Shown piece after piece: positions 23,966 to 35,190 of a stretch of 64,000 nt of DNA. Each line of letters opens with the position of its first letter. Position 1 is the first letter of the stretch. The DNA comes from Dacryopinax spathularia (taxonomy: Eukaryota; Basidiomycota; Dacrymycetes; Dacrymycetales; Dacrymycetaceae). The notes below the pieces were generated by a model, which saw only the letters and a program-made list of their open reading frames with translations, did no database searches and had not been told where the DNA came from. Location of the stretch: the NCBI GenBank assembly GCA_037974965.1, contig JBBPFI010000005.1:558001-622000 (forward strand). Direction: 5' to 3'. A program made the position numbers and the translations under genes.

Positions 23966-25562
23966 CTAGAGCAACGCGCACCCCATCGCGAATAGACCAA
24001 CGACACCAACGGCAAGAGGCGTCGTAGCTGCTCTCCTCTCACCCGCCGAAGTCTTCGCTGCGCTCCCCGAGCTTGGGCTGCTCTTGCTCCCGCTTGCTGT
24101 CGCGCTCGCCGTCACCGTCCCTCCCTGGCCGGCGCTCCCACCAGCGCTGCCGCTCGCAGCTGGAGCGGAGGAAGACGTGGAGGACGAGGAGGAGGCAGCA
24201 GTCGTGAGTGATGGGACGGGCGAGGCGACCCCACCGGTGAATTGGATGGGCGAGGTGCTGTTGAGTGCGTTTTGGAACCAGGGGAGTGAGTAGGCGTCGG
24301 GGACGGGGACGACTTTCCAGCCGTTGGAGAGCATCGCCGGGTAGACGTTCATGAAGGCCTGCACGACTCCTATCAGCACTGCTCCTTTACGGAAGACGAC
24401 AGCAGAGAAAGGAAAGTGGAAGAAAAAGACGGAAGCCGGACGCACCCCGATAGTGTTATTCGTCAGCTCATGCTCCAGAATCTCCAACCCGGGACTCTTC
24501 CCGCCCGTCACCCACGTATTCAACGCCGCCTCCACCGCCGGCAGGGTCGTATACCCCGTCGAGATACTCCAGTCCGCACTGTCCTGGTTCCACGTAACGG
24601 TCTTCAACCCAAACACATGCTGCGCGATCGCCCTCACGCGATTATCCACATCGCCAAACGGCGGTCGCCAGAATGCCGGCAGGAGGCCGCCAGTGGAATC
24701 GTGGATTATCTGGACGGTCCAGCCGAGCTCGGCGAGGACTTGCTCGTTTGTCAGGGTTGTCATGTATGGATGCGACCATGTGTGGACGGCGATATGGTCC
24801 GAGTTTTGCTGGAAAGCATGTAGGAACTGGGCGCTGTTCCAGAGGATGTTTATGCCGATCATGAAGTGCGTCGCGTGCTGGTGGTTCGAAGCGAGGAAGT
24901 CGTACAGCTGGTCACTGAACTGAGTGGGGCCGTCATCGAACGCAAGGGCGATAATACCGTCCGGAGGGTTCGTCAGGTCGGTCGTAGCGTTGCCTACGGT
25001 GTTCGTTAGCGCGGGAGATCATCATACGAGTTCCGGGGTGCGGAGCCCCGGCAGACCGGAGTCGGGATGATGCTCGGACCCGATCAGCCCGGAGGCGATG
25101 GGGCCGAAGCACTCCGCACGCCCGGAAAGGGAAGAGCGACTCACAAACATAGGTAAACGAGCAGATATCCGGGTCGGTGCCCGTCCCGTCCGCATACCTA
25201 TCGCATGATCCCGTTAGCTCGGTAATCCTTACGGCACGCAGGCAATAGATAAGCCAGAGAGAAAAGAGGAAGGAGACTCACGTCGGATACCCGCCGTTCA
25301 GGTTGCTCACGCTTATGTTTGGGATCAGCCCCGCAGCGTTCGCGGCGTTGAACGCGTCTGTCCAGCTTTGAGGGATGGAGGTGGGCGTCCCGCCCGCTTG
25401 GGGGTAGAGGTTGATCCATGCGTCTGAGCCTACGGGCGGGATGGGAGATTGGCGCGCGAAGAGGGGGTGGAAGCGCGAGTTGGGAGGGTGGTAGGGGAGG
25501 GGGTTGGCGAGTGCCGATAAGGGCAGAAGGGGGAGGAGGATTGCGAGGAGGGAGGAGGCCAT
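23966..25562 (-). CDS. Chitin deacetylase, GPI-anchored (carbohydrate esterase 4)
   Basis: The enzyme removes N-acetyl groups from chitin at the cell wall, giving chitosan. The N-terminus is a signal peptide (MASSLLAILLPLLPLSALA). The NodB domain shows all CE4 motifs: IIALAFDDGPT (catalytic base and metal Asp), HTWSHPYMT (metal His pair), WRPPFGDVD, TWNQDSADW and LEHELTNN (catalytic His). A Ser/Thr/Ala/Gly-rich stalk follows, then a small-residue site and a hydrophobic tail (TPLAVGVVGLFAMGCALL) typical of GPI attachment. Introns lie near 24358-24447 and 25198-25280, and there is a long one at 24994-25144 (151 nt). A TATAAA lies on the minus strand at 25639-25644, about 77 bp before the ATG. 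The gene appears intact. Confidence 0.92.
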
Positions 25563-27060
25563 GGTTGGCGCTAAAGGTATGAAGGTGGTTGAAGGGAGAG
25601 AAAGGAGGAGGGGGGAGTTGAGACTAGCGAGTGTGGTGTTTATAGACTTGTGGGCCTTTGCCTTTGCGTGTGCTGCCGGTGATGGTTCGTCCGACCGGAA
25701 AAGGGAATGAATGGACGCTCGCTCGGTTTGGTTGGGTGCGGTGCGAGCCGGTCGGAGAATCAAGAGAAGGAAGGGAAGGGAAGAAGGTCCGGCAGATGGC
25801 AAGATGGTTGACGTCGATGTTGGGCTGCACGCTGCTGTGCCGATAAGCCGAGCGAGCGGGGCGGGCAAGATGCGCACAAGGGCGATGTTGGACGGGAAGG
25901 GGGGGTGAGAGGAGGAAGGGCAGGTGGGTGACGGAGGGCGGTGTTCTTATAATAGACAAGAGACAACCTGCCTCTCTCTGCCGGGAAGAGGCAAAGAAGG
26001 TGAGAGCGACGTGCCGAAGTCAGCCCCGAGCGACGAGGTTATCGGCTCTCCATCTTTGTATCTTCAACCCATTTTTCTTTTGACACTTGGGAAAAGGGAA
26101 CAGTTCGATGGCGGGAACAGGCGCAACGCAGAACCAACAGCCCCGCGCTTCTGCCGAACCAACCATCCACGGCTTGGCGCCCGGTAGGGGTCTGACGCTA
26201 GGGGCCCGCATATGGCGTTGGCTGGCTTCGGTGCACTGGTCTCCGCGTCCACCGGACGTACAGGAAAGCCAATAACGGCATGTCACCCCCTGGCGCGCGC
26301 GCGTCAAGCATCAGCACTAAACCCGGCACACCTAGCCCCGCCGAGCGAAATGGGCGACAGAGGCAGCGCGCCTACCTGCCCGGTTCAGGGAGGGCCGTTT
26401 GTTATTGTCCTGTCAACGTCGAGCTTGATAGCTCGAGATAGGACATAGACCGAACGACCAAGGGATGAACAGGCTGAGGGATGATATGAGATGCGGCGGG
26501 TTGTGCGGGGAGGCTTGGCATAGCGGCTGTGCGGCAGAATGAGGAACAAGACGCGCGTCACGCCCGTTGAGTCAGACAGCGCGCGACCGTGAGTCGCGGA
26601 TACGCACCGCGTCGGTCCCCTACGTTTTCTGCCCGAGTCCCACGGAGGCGTCGTTGCGGCCAAGCCAAACCTGACTGGTTTGTAAGACCAGTAATCATCT
26701 CGGAAAGTACTGAGAGACAAAAACAACCTCGAGACCCATCGCGTCTTCGTCTCCAACCCAAGCTCTGTTGTTCTCTCATTCTGCAGGAAGTACTAGGACT
26801 GTAGATAGAGAGACTCACTTGTCCAAGATCAAAATAGCAAACCGATCTCGGCATTTGTTAGCGCTCACTCCCCGAAGGCAGTTCCGTCCTTTCCTTCCTC
26901 GTCCAGATTCCCCAGAACCCTGGTATCCACGCGTCATCCTCGTCATCCCATTTATCAGCAGCACACGCCCGCCAATCACGCCCGTCCCAACGCGGTGCAC
27001 CGCCCCCCACACATGTGTGCGGCCGGGAAGGTTGTTAGGCTTGCCTCTTTCTTTTCAGCG
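25563..27060. other. Intergenic region upstream of the Helitron block
   Basis: About 1.5 kb. The first few hundred bases are the promoter of the chitin deacetylase. Beyond that I see no coding region with recognisable content. The right edge, at 27061, is the boundary of the Helitron array. Confidence 0.5.
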
Positions 27061-28233
27061 TTAGGACGAGGTTAACCCGTCTCGCTTCGCTCATCGTTCC
27101 TCAAGTGTGATTTTTTCTTTCCGTTTCCATTTTTTTTTAGCAATGCCACTTAAGTCATTAAGTATGCAAGGTAAGTTAGCCAACCATCCAATTGTAAATC
27201 TTCCTTCTATGTAGATTATTTCTTTCAGGTCCATGCTTGCACACCTCCGCTGCGCTCCGGTGGCGCATGGTGGTATTTGTCAAGTATGCAAAGTGAATCA
27301 GCTAACTGAGCAAGCATGGTGGTAGATCACTCTTTAGGCTCATGCATGCACACACGTGCTGTGCTTTGCTCATGGAGAATCCCCTACCCTTGGATACGGC
27401 ATTGTATGTGGCGTAAATAACTGCCTGTTCATGGTGGTTCATCTTGAGTAACTTCCTCTTTCATGACTCTTCCTCCTTCCGATAATCAACTTCTTGCATC
27501 AGAAAATGCTCCACTCCATGATAGGGGGATTTTGATTCTGATGGAACCTCATTTTCCCTTAATTCTCTGCCTCTACTGTGTTTTGCGAGTTTTCCTCCTC
27601 TTCCCTTAATCCACCTATCTCCCAATGAGCCCCCTTTTCCCCACTCCTCCTGTCTCCTGTCTCCTGTCTCCCGTCTCCCGTCTCCCGTCTCCCGTCTCCC
27701 ATCTCCCGTCTCCCGTCTCCTGTCTCCCGTCTCCCGTCTCCCGTCTCCCGTCTCCCGTCTCCCGTCTCCCGTCTCCCGTCTCCTGTCTCTCATCTCCCAT
27801 CCCCTGTCCCACATCCCTGTCTCCCATGTGTTCCACATCTCCTACCCCATTACTCTGTTGCTCAATCGCTATGCCAAGTATTTTGATCCCATAGTATTTA
27901 TTTAACAAAACAGGGGAAAATATGATCCCATGCTTTGAGCAACAGGACGATGTCCAGGGCCAGCTCAAGAAGGCAGCCCAAGCAAGCGGGTTTCATATCT
28001 GCACTTCCCGGCACCCCATTTACTGTTCCCCAATTCCTGTCCAAAATTGCTCACAATTTGCGCAAAAACCCTACTAATTAAGTATCTGCTTAAGGACCCC
28101 CAAGACCCTAACCCATTTTTGTTTAGCCTGGTCCCTAGCCCGGAGGCCGCGCCGGGCGTTTTTGCTTCCGTGCCACGTGGTATTTACCACGTGCGTTTCT
28201 CGCACCGCTTTTCGTCGCCTTTCTTTCATTATA
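27061..28233 (-). mobile_element. Non-autonomous Helitron-like unit A
   Basis: This ~1.17 kb unit is bounded at its low end by a 17-bp hairpin (27065-27081, GACGAGGTTAACCCGTC) followed by TCGCTTCGCTCATCG, and at its high end by a sequence related to the 5' end of the autonomous Helitron (CACCGCTTTTCGTCGCC...TTATAGA). On the minus strand the unit therefore runs 5' TCTATAA... to a 3' hairpin. After the outermost hairpin the minus strand reads CTAA, which matches the CTRR of canonical Helitron 3' ends. It has no transposase gene. Its interior matches unit B along nearly its whole length and contains a GTCTCCC minisatellite. It is probably mobilised in trans. Confidence 0.65.
27649..27800 (+). 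repeat. GTCTCCC heptamer minisatellite (unit A)
   Basis: About 20 consecutive heptamers, mainly GTCTCCC with GTCTCCT and ATCTCCC variants. On the minus strand they read GGGAGAC. The apparent open frames over it are a consequence of the repeat. Confidence 0.9.
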
Positions 28234-28363
28234 GACGAGGTTAGCCCGTCTCGCTTCGCTCATCGTTCCTCCAGGTCTTTTTTCCCCTTTTCCCCTGTTC
28301 TTCTACCAATTCAGTTAAGCCCTGAACATAAGGGAATTTAGCTAACCATTCCCGCATCAATGC
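28234..28363 (-). mobile_element. Helitron 3'-end fragment between units A and B
   Basis: A 130-bp piece begins with the same terminal hairpin family (28234-28250, GACGAGGTTAGCCCGTC) and TCGCTTCGCTCATCGTTCC, then diverges. It is followed by the degenerate terminus of unit B (ACCCATTTTGCTTCGCTC). It looks like the 3' end of a further unit that was truncated or overwritten. Confidence 0.5.
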
Positions 28364-29521
28364 TAACCCATTTTGCTTCGCTCATCGTTCCTCAAATGCG
28401 ATTTTTTCCATTTCCATTTTTCTTTAGCAATTCCACTTCAGTCATCAAGTATGCAAGGTAAGTTAGCTCACCATCCAATTGTAATGTAAATCTTCTTTTA
28501 GGGTTATTATTTCTTTCAGGTCCATGCTTGCACACCTCCGCTGCGCTCCGGTGGCGCATGGTGGTATTTGTCAAGTATGCAAAGTGAATCAGCTAACTGA
28601 GCAAGCATAGTGGTAGATTACTCGTAGGTAGCTTATGCCTCCCAGGCTCATGCATGCACACCTCTGCTGTGCTTTGCTTGTGGAAAATCCCCTACCTTTA
28701 AATATGGCATTATATGTGGCGTAAATAACTGCTTGTTCATGGTAGTGTATCTTAAGTAATTTCCTCTTTCATGACTTTTCCTCCTTCCGATAATCGACTT
28801 CTTGCATCAGAAAATGCTCCACTCCATGATAAGGGGATTTTGAGTCTGATGGAACCTCATTTTCCTTTAATTCTCTGCATCCACTGTGTCTTGCAACTTT
28901 TCCTCCTTTACTCTTAATCCACCTATCTCCCAATGAGCCCCCTTTTCCACAATCCTCCCATCTCCCATCTCCCGTCTCCCGTCTCCCATCTCCCGTCTCC
29001 CATCTCCCATCTCCCGTCTCCCATCTCCTGTCTCCCGTCTCCTATCTCCTGTCTCCCGTCTCCTGTCTCCCATACTCCATTTCCCATTCCTGGCTGACAG
29101 GCTTCAAGCAGAAGGAGGTGTCAAGGGCCAACTTAAGAAGGTATCCCGAGCAAGTGGGCTTCACCTCTGCAGTTCCTAGCACCCTATTTCCTGTTTCCCA
29201 TTCCCTGTCCCAAATCACTCAGTATCACAGTATCTACCGTAATGATATGATTTTATTCTAATGTATTTAGTTTGCACAATATTTTGTATGTGTATTTAAC
29301 CATATATTACATTATTTCCCTTCTATTTTCATAAACTGCGCAAAAACCCCAAAATAAGGGTCTTGTTAAGACCCCCAAGGACCCCAACCCTTTTTTTCCC
29401 TTGGTCCCTAGCCCAGAGCCGCGCGCCGGGCGCTTTTGCTTCCGCTGCCACGTGGCGCGAAAACGTGGCAAGGCCACGCGCGACTTTTGCACCGCTTTTC
29501 GACGCCTAGCTTTAACTTATA
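28364..29521 (-). mobile_element. Non-autonomous Helitron-like unit B
   Basis: This second ~1.16 kb unit is closely similar to unit A in order and sequence: the GCTTCGCTCATCGTTCC terminus, a block with AAGTATGCAAGGTAAGTTAG, a block with GCTGCGCTCCGGTGGCGC, a GTCTCCC minisatellite, a segment with GCGCAAAAACCC, and a 5' terminal part (CGACTTTTGCACCGCTTT) nearly identical to the autonomous element. Its low-side hairpin is degraded. It has no transposase and abuts the autonomous Helitron at the shared TTATAGA/hairpin junction (29516-29538). Confidence 0.65.
28956..29076 (+). repeat. GTCTCCC heptamer minisatellite (unit B)
   Basis: About 16 heptamers mixing GTCTCCC, ATCTCCC and GTCTCCT. It sits at the same internal position as the array in unit A but has different copy number and variant order, so the two arrays changed after the units separated. 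Confidence 0.9.
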
Positions 29522-29616
29522 GACGAGGTTAACCCGTCTCGCTTCGCTCATCGTTTTTTTAAACTCTAAATTTATTCCGATTCCACTCAAAAATATACAT
29601 AGAATCAAACCAAACA

Positions 29617-32600
29617 CTAAGCAACACCTCTAAGTACTTCTGGGTAGACAACATTGGGAGTAGTGATCTGCGGTGGTAAGTCGCAAGGTTGCGGGGGGAA
29701 AAGGACCTTCACTGCCTGTGCAGTGGTACACCGTGATAGTGCAACATAGAGCTGGCCATGGGAGAATGCTGGCATGCGCAAGTCCAGACCAACATTCTGA
29801 ACCGACTGGCCTTGTGCTTTGTTGATTGTCATTGCAAAGGCCAGCCGTACCGGGAACTGGCGCCGCTTCATTGTGAATGGAAGCTCATCTTCAGAGGGTG
29901 TGAGTGTGATCCTTGGTATAAAGGCCATCTCGCCGCTGTGTTCTCCCCCAAGCAGCCGCACTTCAAGAACATGCCGGGTGGAGCGGATGAGACGCATGCG
30001 GGTGCCATTGCAGAGGCCTTGTCTGGGAGCAAGATTGCGCAGGAGCATCAGAGTACAGCCAGGTTTGACCATAAGCTTGCTCAGTGGAAGCCCAGGGACT
30101 TTGAGGGAGTTCAGGTATTCGACCGGGAGGTTCAGAGAAGCCGGCATGCTTGGATCTTCTACCACTGAATCTGCGGCAAGGAAAGTGCTCTGCTCTCCAG
30201 GGAGCAAAGCAAGGACTTGCATGTTCAGAGCATCGACCTCAGTGTTTCGAGCTGCCAGAATGGTGCGGTTGAGGAAGTAGGTGTCACCTTCTTGACCGGA
30301 TAAGGTGGGATTCCGGAGCCCAGGGTAGATGGCCGATATCAAGTCCTCAACCCTGCTGCCACAGCGCATGCCCTCCCACAACTCCACAGTTCCATCTGGC
30401 CGAGTTGCGGTTCCTGTTCCTACCTCAAGGAGCCAGGCTGCAAAGCGCGCACTTTGAGGATTTGCTGCATCCAGTCGCATGTTGTGAGTTAGGCGCAGCA
30501 CACGTATGTCCTTCCAGAGCACCAAGCGCTGCAAGCAGGCATCCACAATGGTCTCCCTCTCACCTCGTGGCACCACTGGCAAGGTTTGTTGCCAGTCTCC
30601 TCCAAACACCATCCGCATTCCTCCAAAGGGCTTGTTGGGCTGATTGCGCAAGTCACGCAATGTACGGTCAACTGCTTCGATGCAATGCTTATGCTGAGCC
30701 GTGGCTTCATCCCAGATAGTGAGCTCAGCCTTGGGGAACAGCTCTGCCAACTGGCCATTCTTTGGCACATTGCAGGCGCTGGTCTCATCGAGTTGGATTG
30801 GGATCTTGAAGGTTGAGTGTGCGGTTCGTCCACCTGGGAGGAGGAGTGCTGCAATGCCTGAGGAAGCCACACATATCACCACCTTCCCCTGGGCACGTAA
30901 GTGAGCACAGACAGCATGGTAGACATAAGTCTTTCCAGTGCCACCTGGACCCTGCAGCCAAAACATTCCACCTCGCTCAGTGTGCTGGACAATAGCATTG
31001 AAGGCAGCTTGCTGTTCCCTGTTCATGCGGGCTGTCATTTCTGCTGCCTTTTCTGCCAACTCCACTCGATCATAGTTGAGCTGCTCTGCAATCAGGCGGT
31101 TTGCATGCTGAGCCAGGCGTGCATCCCAATCAGCGCGAAAAGCAGGGAATTCACCATTAAACCGCTGGTCGGTCAAGCTGGCACCTTGGCTGCGGAGGAG
31201 CTGGTCGATGAGGAAGAGGCCATAGTCCAGGGCATCGTCTTGTGTCATTTCAGGGTTCTGCCGCTGGAGCCGTCGAAGCAGATCATCGCAGAGGCTGTCT
31301 TTGAACTCCGTCGATAGTGCGCCAGGTGAAGTTGGGTTGCAGTGCTGCAGCATGGTCACAAACAGCAGGCGAAGCTGTGCACCGGTTTGCATGTTGCGTG
31401 CCTCTTGCAAGCATCCCATCCACTCGCCATCATCCTCCAGGAGTCCCAGTGCACTGCATGCAGCTTTGAAGGTTGGATGCACAGTGCCACCCACAGTGCG
31501 CAGATCCTCAAAAGAGGTTGGACCTGGCACATGGGCAAGGAGAGTGTGCAGGTAAAAGCGCTCACCAGCAGTGGGCTGGACAAAGTACATCCGCCCAATG
31601 GCATACTGAGACCGGCGGAAGTCCCAGCATCGAGCAGTCTTCTTCCACACATAGTAGGCTGGGAACTCCTGATATGTGCGTATGCGCTGTGCAGGCTCCA
31701 GGGAGGCGTTCATTGCGAAAAACTCGGTGAGTTTGGTGCGTGTGCTGGAAGCACGATCAACCACCGCATCAAGGTCTTCTTCCTCCCGGAAATAGATTTG
31801 TTGCTCATCGGGAAGGTGGACTGGCAGCCGAAAGACAGAGGGCTTCTCCTCATGCATGCGGAAGCGGAAGAGGCGCCACACTGCCTCCACAGGGCCCACA
31901 TACCGTGCATCCAGGTAGTTCTTGACCTCATCCGTGACCTCCAGGGTGATGCGGTCCTGGCCCTTGTAGACATACTTGTGGATATACTTCACAGCACCCA
32001 CAGTGAAGCAAAACTCAGCATTGCAGTGAGCCTGAATGCGTCTCAGAAGGTTCCTTTATGCCACATCAGTCTGAGCACTTGTTCAGAATGGAAGACGCAC
32101 TTTGGGTATGGCACCACCCATCTGTTGTCCAGCTCGATCCCTCCTTTTTCAACAAAACGGCCATTATTTGGCCGCCGCAGCTGCACATAGGAGTCGGTAT
32201 CCATGCGTGTTTCTTCAGAGAATGCCTTGGGAAACCCTTTGCTACATTTCCCCTCTTTCATGCATGGAGCATTGGGTTTGGCAGTGCCGCAAGGACCATG
32301 CATCATGTGTGATGTCACCAACTCAAACAGCTCTGGTTCCTCCTCTCTGGATGGAATCTCAGCAGAGATGTGCAAATCAACCTCTTGCGGTGTGCGCAAC
32401 TTCGAAGACTGGTCCAGGAATATCAGAAGGTGCATGTGTGGCAGACCTCGCTTCTGATACTCGATCGTATAAACCCGTGCCACTGCCTTGCCAAAGATGT
32501 TGCCCTTGTAGATCAGGTCCAGGACCTCTGCACGCTTCAGGTTGAATACACGGGCCACAATATCAGGTCGATCAGAAGCAGTCTGGCCTGGGAGGAGGTT

Positions 32601-34682
32601 GTCCACGATTTCAGGCCACTTGGGGTTGGCAGTGAGGGTGAGGAAGATATCAGGTCGGCCAGCCCAGCGAACTATTGCCATCGAGTCCTGATACAGCTGG
32701 TTCATATACCGCCCGCTTGCAGTGAAAGAGGCTGGCAGGATCACCCGTTTGCCCAGCTCAGAAAGCTGTGGGTTGTTGTCATCTGCTGATTTTGCATCCA
32801 TGAGGCCATTATACAGGTCAGCACGCAGCGTTTTCTGGTTGTGCTTGATCCACTCCAGCCGATCCTGCTCAACGCAGGCCCAGGCATCAACAACAAACTG
32901 CTGGAAAAGGCGCCCACAGCGGAACAAATGTTGTGCCCACTGAGCCAGACGATAATGCAGGCGATACCGGTAGTACTCCATTTCGGTGACATTCCTGGTG
33001 CGGCGGGGGCCAGGGCCAGGGTCGTCATCTTCTCCAAGGTCATCGGCCTCCTCAGGTTCCTCCAGTTCCCGGTCTACCACCTCGCCCACCTTTGGGATTG
33101 CCCAATGCCATCCATGCTCCCCATTTGGGAAAGGGATCACATAGTGTACCGGCATATAAGCTGGGTTACCGGTGCTCATGATCTTGAGGTGGCCATCGGT
33201 ACGGTTCTGCAGGAGGACATCCCTGCGCTTGGTGTTCTCATCATTTGGTATGATGACCGCCACTTCTTCCACCGTAGGCAGGTTATAGCGGCGCTGGTCC
33301 TGGCGGGGGTCGAAGTGCAGCGCTACTGCAACCGGTGTATCTGCTGAGCGTCCCGCACGTTGATTGGCAGCCTCCTGTTCCTTCAACCGCTCAAAGGCAT
33401 GCTTGAAGATGCGCGCGTACGCATGGCTTTCTTGCAGTCTCTCCCCCAGCTCCCACAACAGCTGCGGCTTTAGGTTTGTATTCCGCCTTTCACGCTCCAG
33501 CTTGGCCAGTTGTGGATCGAGGAAGTAGAGCTGATTGTAGGAGGGAGGCTCACCATTGGCAGGCTGTGCAGCGCCATAGCGATGATAGAGGGCACCATGG
33601 ATACGGTAAGTGTAGACCCCGCCACCGTCCAGAAGGCTGCGGTCCTGCTGTGCACCCAGCGAAACAAAGGAGAAGGCGTGGTTGTACTGCTGGATGTTCT
33701 CCCGGAAGTGTTTGGCATTCTCTTCATCTGACCACATGAGGCGAGCCAAAGCTGGTGGAACAGCACCAAAAGGTGGAAGCTGGATGCTGCCTCGACCACA
33801 ACACTTCATGAATGTTGGCTGTGCAATGGTCGACCCACGTTCTCGTTCCTTGATAAAGTGAAGGGCACCGCAAGATGGACATGCATGGTTGCAAGGCCCA
33901 AGGGTTATCTTCTTATCACGGTGGCGTGCAGCATGTGCTGCATAGCGGCGTACTTCATCTGGGTTCCATTCGCGTGGCTGTTGTGAGGCACGCAGTGCCT
34001 CTTCAGCTTCTTCCTCCCGTTGCTGAACCTGTTGGGGATCGTTCACCACTTCTTCATCTAGCATGGGGTCATGAGCTTGCTCATCATGCACACGCAAAGT
34101 GGCCATGGCATCAAGGCCCAGCTCCTGTCGAAGTTGTATCGCTTGCCGCTCCATGCGATCTTGTGTCCTTTGTCCAAGACGGATGGCATACGGCACCGGT
34201 GGGATCAATGGTGCCGGAGGCCCTGCCTGCTGAGCAGCTCTCTGTTGCTGTGCAGCCCGCTCCTGCTGTTGCTGTGCCAGCCTTTGGGCCACATGTTCTG
34301 CATGTGATGGGGGCAGTGCGGCCGAACGCTCCTGCAGAACAGCAGCTGCCCGTGCTGCCCGTTCCTGCTGCTGTTGTGCTGCTCTCTGTGCAACACGCTC
34401 AGCATGCGACAGAGGCTGCACAATCGGCCCATCCCCCAACAGCGCTGCAGCACGGGCCTGCAAATCCTCATAACGCTGCTGGCTGGTGAGGGGAGGAGCT
34501 CCAGCAGGAGGTGCTTGTGGTCGTGGCTGCTGGGGGACAAAGACTGGCTGGGGGATTGGTGTGCGATCTTCGGCCACACGGGTGCGTCGCTCGCTTGGTG
34601 AAGTCAACTGCTGTTCACGACGCAGACGTTCCTCGCTGCACTGGGAAGACCGTGGTGTCACTGGATCTGGCCTAGGAAGCAT
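29617..34682 (-). CDS. Helitron Rep-helicase (HUH endonuclease plus Pif1-like helicase)
   Basis: One protein of 1672 aa is encoded by two exons (34682-32101 and 32053-29617) around a 47-nt intron (32054-32100, GTGCGT...ATAAAG). The spliced length is an exact multiple of three. The N-terminal ~250 residues are Gln/Ala/Arg-rich and probably partly coiled. A zinc-finger-like segment follows (CNHACPSCGALHF), then the Helitron N-terminal domain and the Rep domain with the HUH motif RGLPHMHLLIFL. The two-tyrosine motif KYIHKYVYKG lies about 20 residues after the intron. The helicase half has Walker A GPGGTGKT, Walker B LTIWDEA, GGDWQQTLPV and the C-terminal INKAQGQS and YVALSR motifs of Pif1 proteins. 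The protein nicks and unwinds DNA for rolling-circle transposition. No frameshift or premature stop was found. Confidence 0.93.
32054..32100 (-). other. Intron in the Helitron Rep domain
   Basis: Without splicing the frame stops (TGA) just before the catalytic tyrosines. Removing 47 nt (donor GTGCGT, acceptor AAAG/G) joins VVPYPK to NLLRRIQAHCNAEF, which is the continuous family sequence. The size matches host introns. Confidence 0.8.
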
Positions 34683-35121
34683 TCATAATGGGTCAGCCAA
34701 CATCCCCTTGCAAAGGAAAGCACCTTGTACGCACATGATAAACACGTTTTCCTTGAAAACACAGGCCTATGCGCTTTCAGTCCGTTATCAGACATCATAT
34801 GTACACAATAAACATACCACAATATTGAAATGCAGCTTTCGCAAGACCTGCCCTGTGCTCGCAAGGGGAAAAAATGCGAAGTTCTCCTCGAAAAAACTTC
34901 GCGCAGAAAACGGCCTATTAGCTCAGAATTAGCCCCAAACCCTTAAAAAACCACCCCACTAACATACCCCAAATTATGCTCAAAATTGCAATTTCACAAA
35001 AAAATGACAGGGGGGACTTAGGAAAAAAGGCCCTACCCCAGGTGGTGGTAGGGGTTCAAGTTGCAAACCCCGGACCCTTCACCTGGTCGCGCGCGAACAC
35101 GTCCCCAGTGGCTGTGCGCCA

Positions 35122-35149
35122 CGTGGCCCCAAAACGTGGCGGGGCCACG
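35122..35149. other. Sub-terminal hairpin of the autonomous Helitron
   Basis: CGTGGCCCC and GGGGCCACG form a perfect 9-bp stem with a 10-nt loop. The equivalent position of unit A (28174-28193) holds a different perfect 9-bp stem (CACGTGGTA/TACCACGTG), and unit B a weaker one (29451-29478). The structure is kept while the sequence changes. Confidence 0.6.
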
Positions 35150-35190
35150 CGCGACTTTTGCACCGCTTTCGGTCGCCTAGCCTTAACTTA

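Noticed and set aside
23179-24042. 287-codon minus-strand frame
   Set aside because: It lies in the 3' region of the chitin deacetylase, overlaps its C-terminus in a different frame and shows no domain or codon pattern of a gene.
27461-29073. Open frames with repeating RRETGDG peptides
   Set aside because: They are translations of the GTCTCCC minisatellite on the opposite strand and have no independent coding support.
32001-32060. Apparent stop/frameshift between two Helitron reading frames
   Set aside because: A 47-nt GT...AG intron explains it: the spliced length is divisible by three and the joined protein matches the family through the junction.
29758-34601. Many plus-strand frames across the Helitron
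   Set aside because: They are antisense shadows of the Rep-helicase, which has full motif support on the minus strand.
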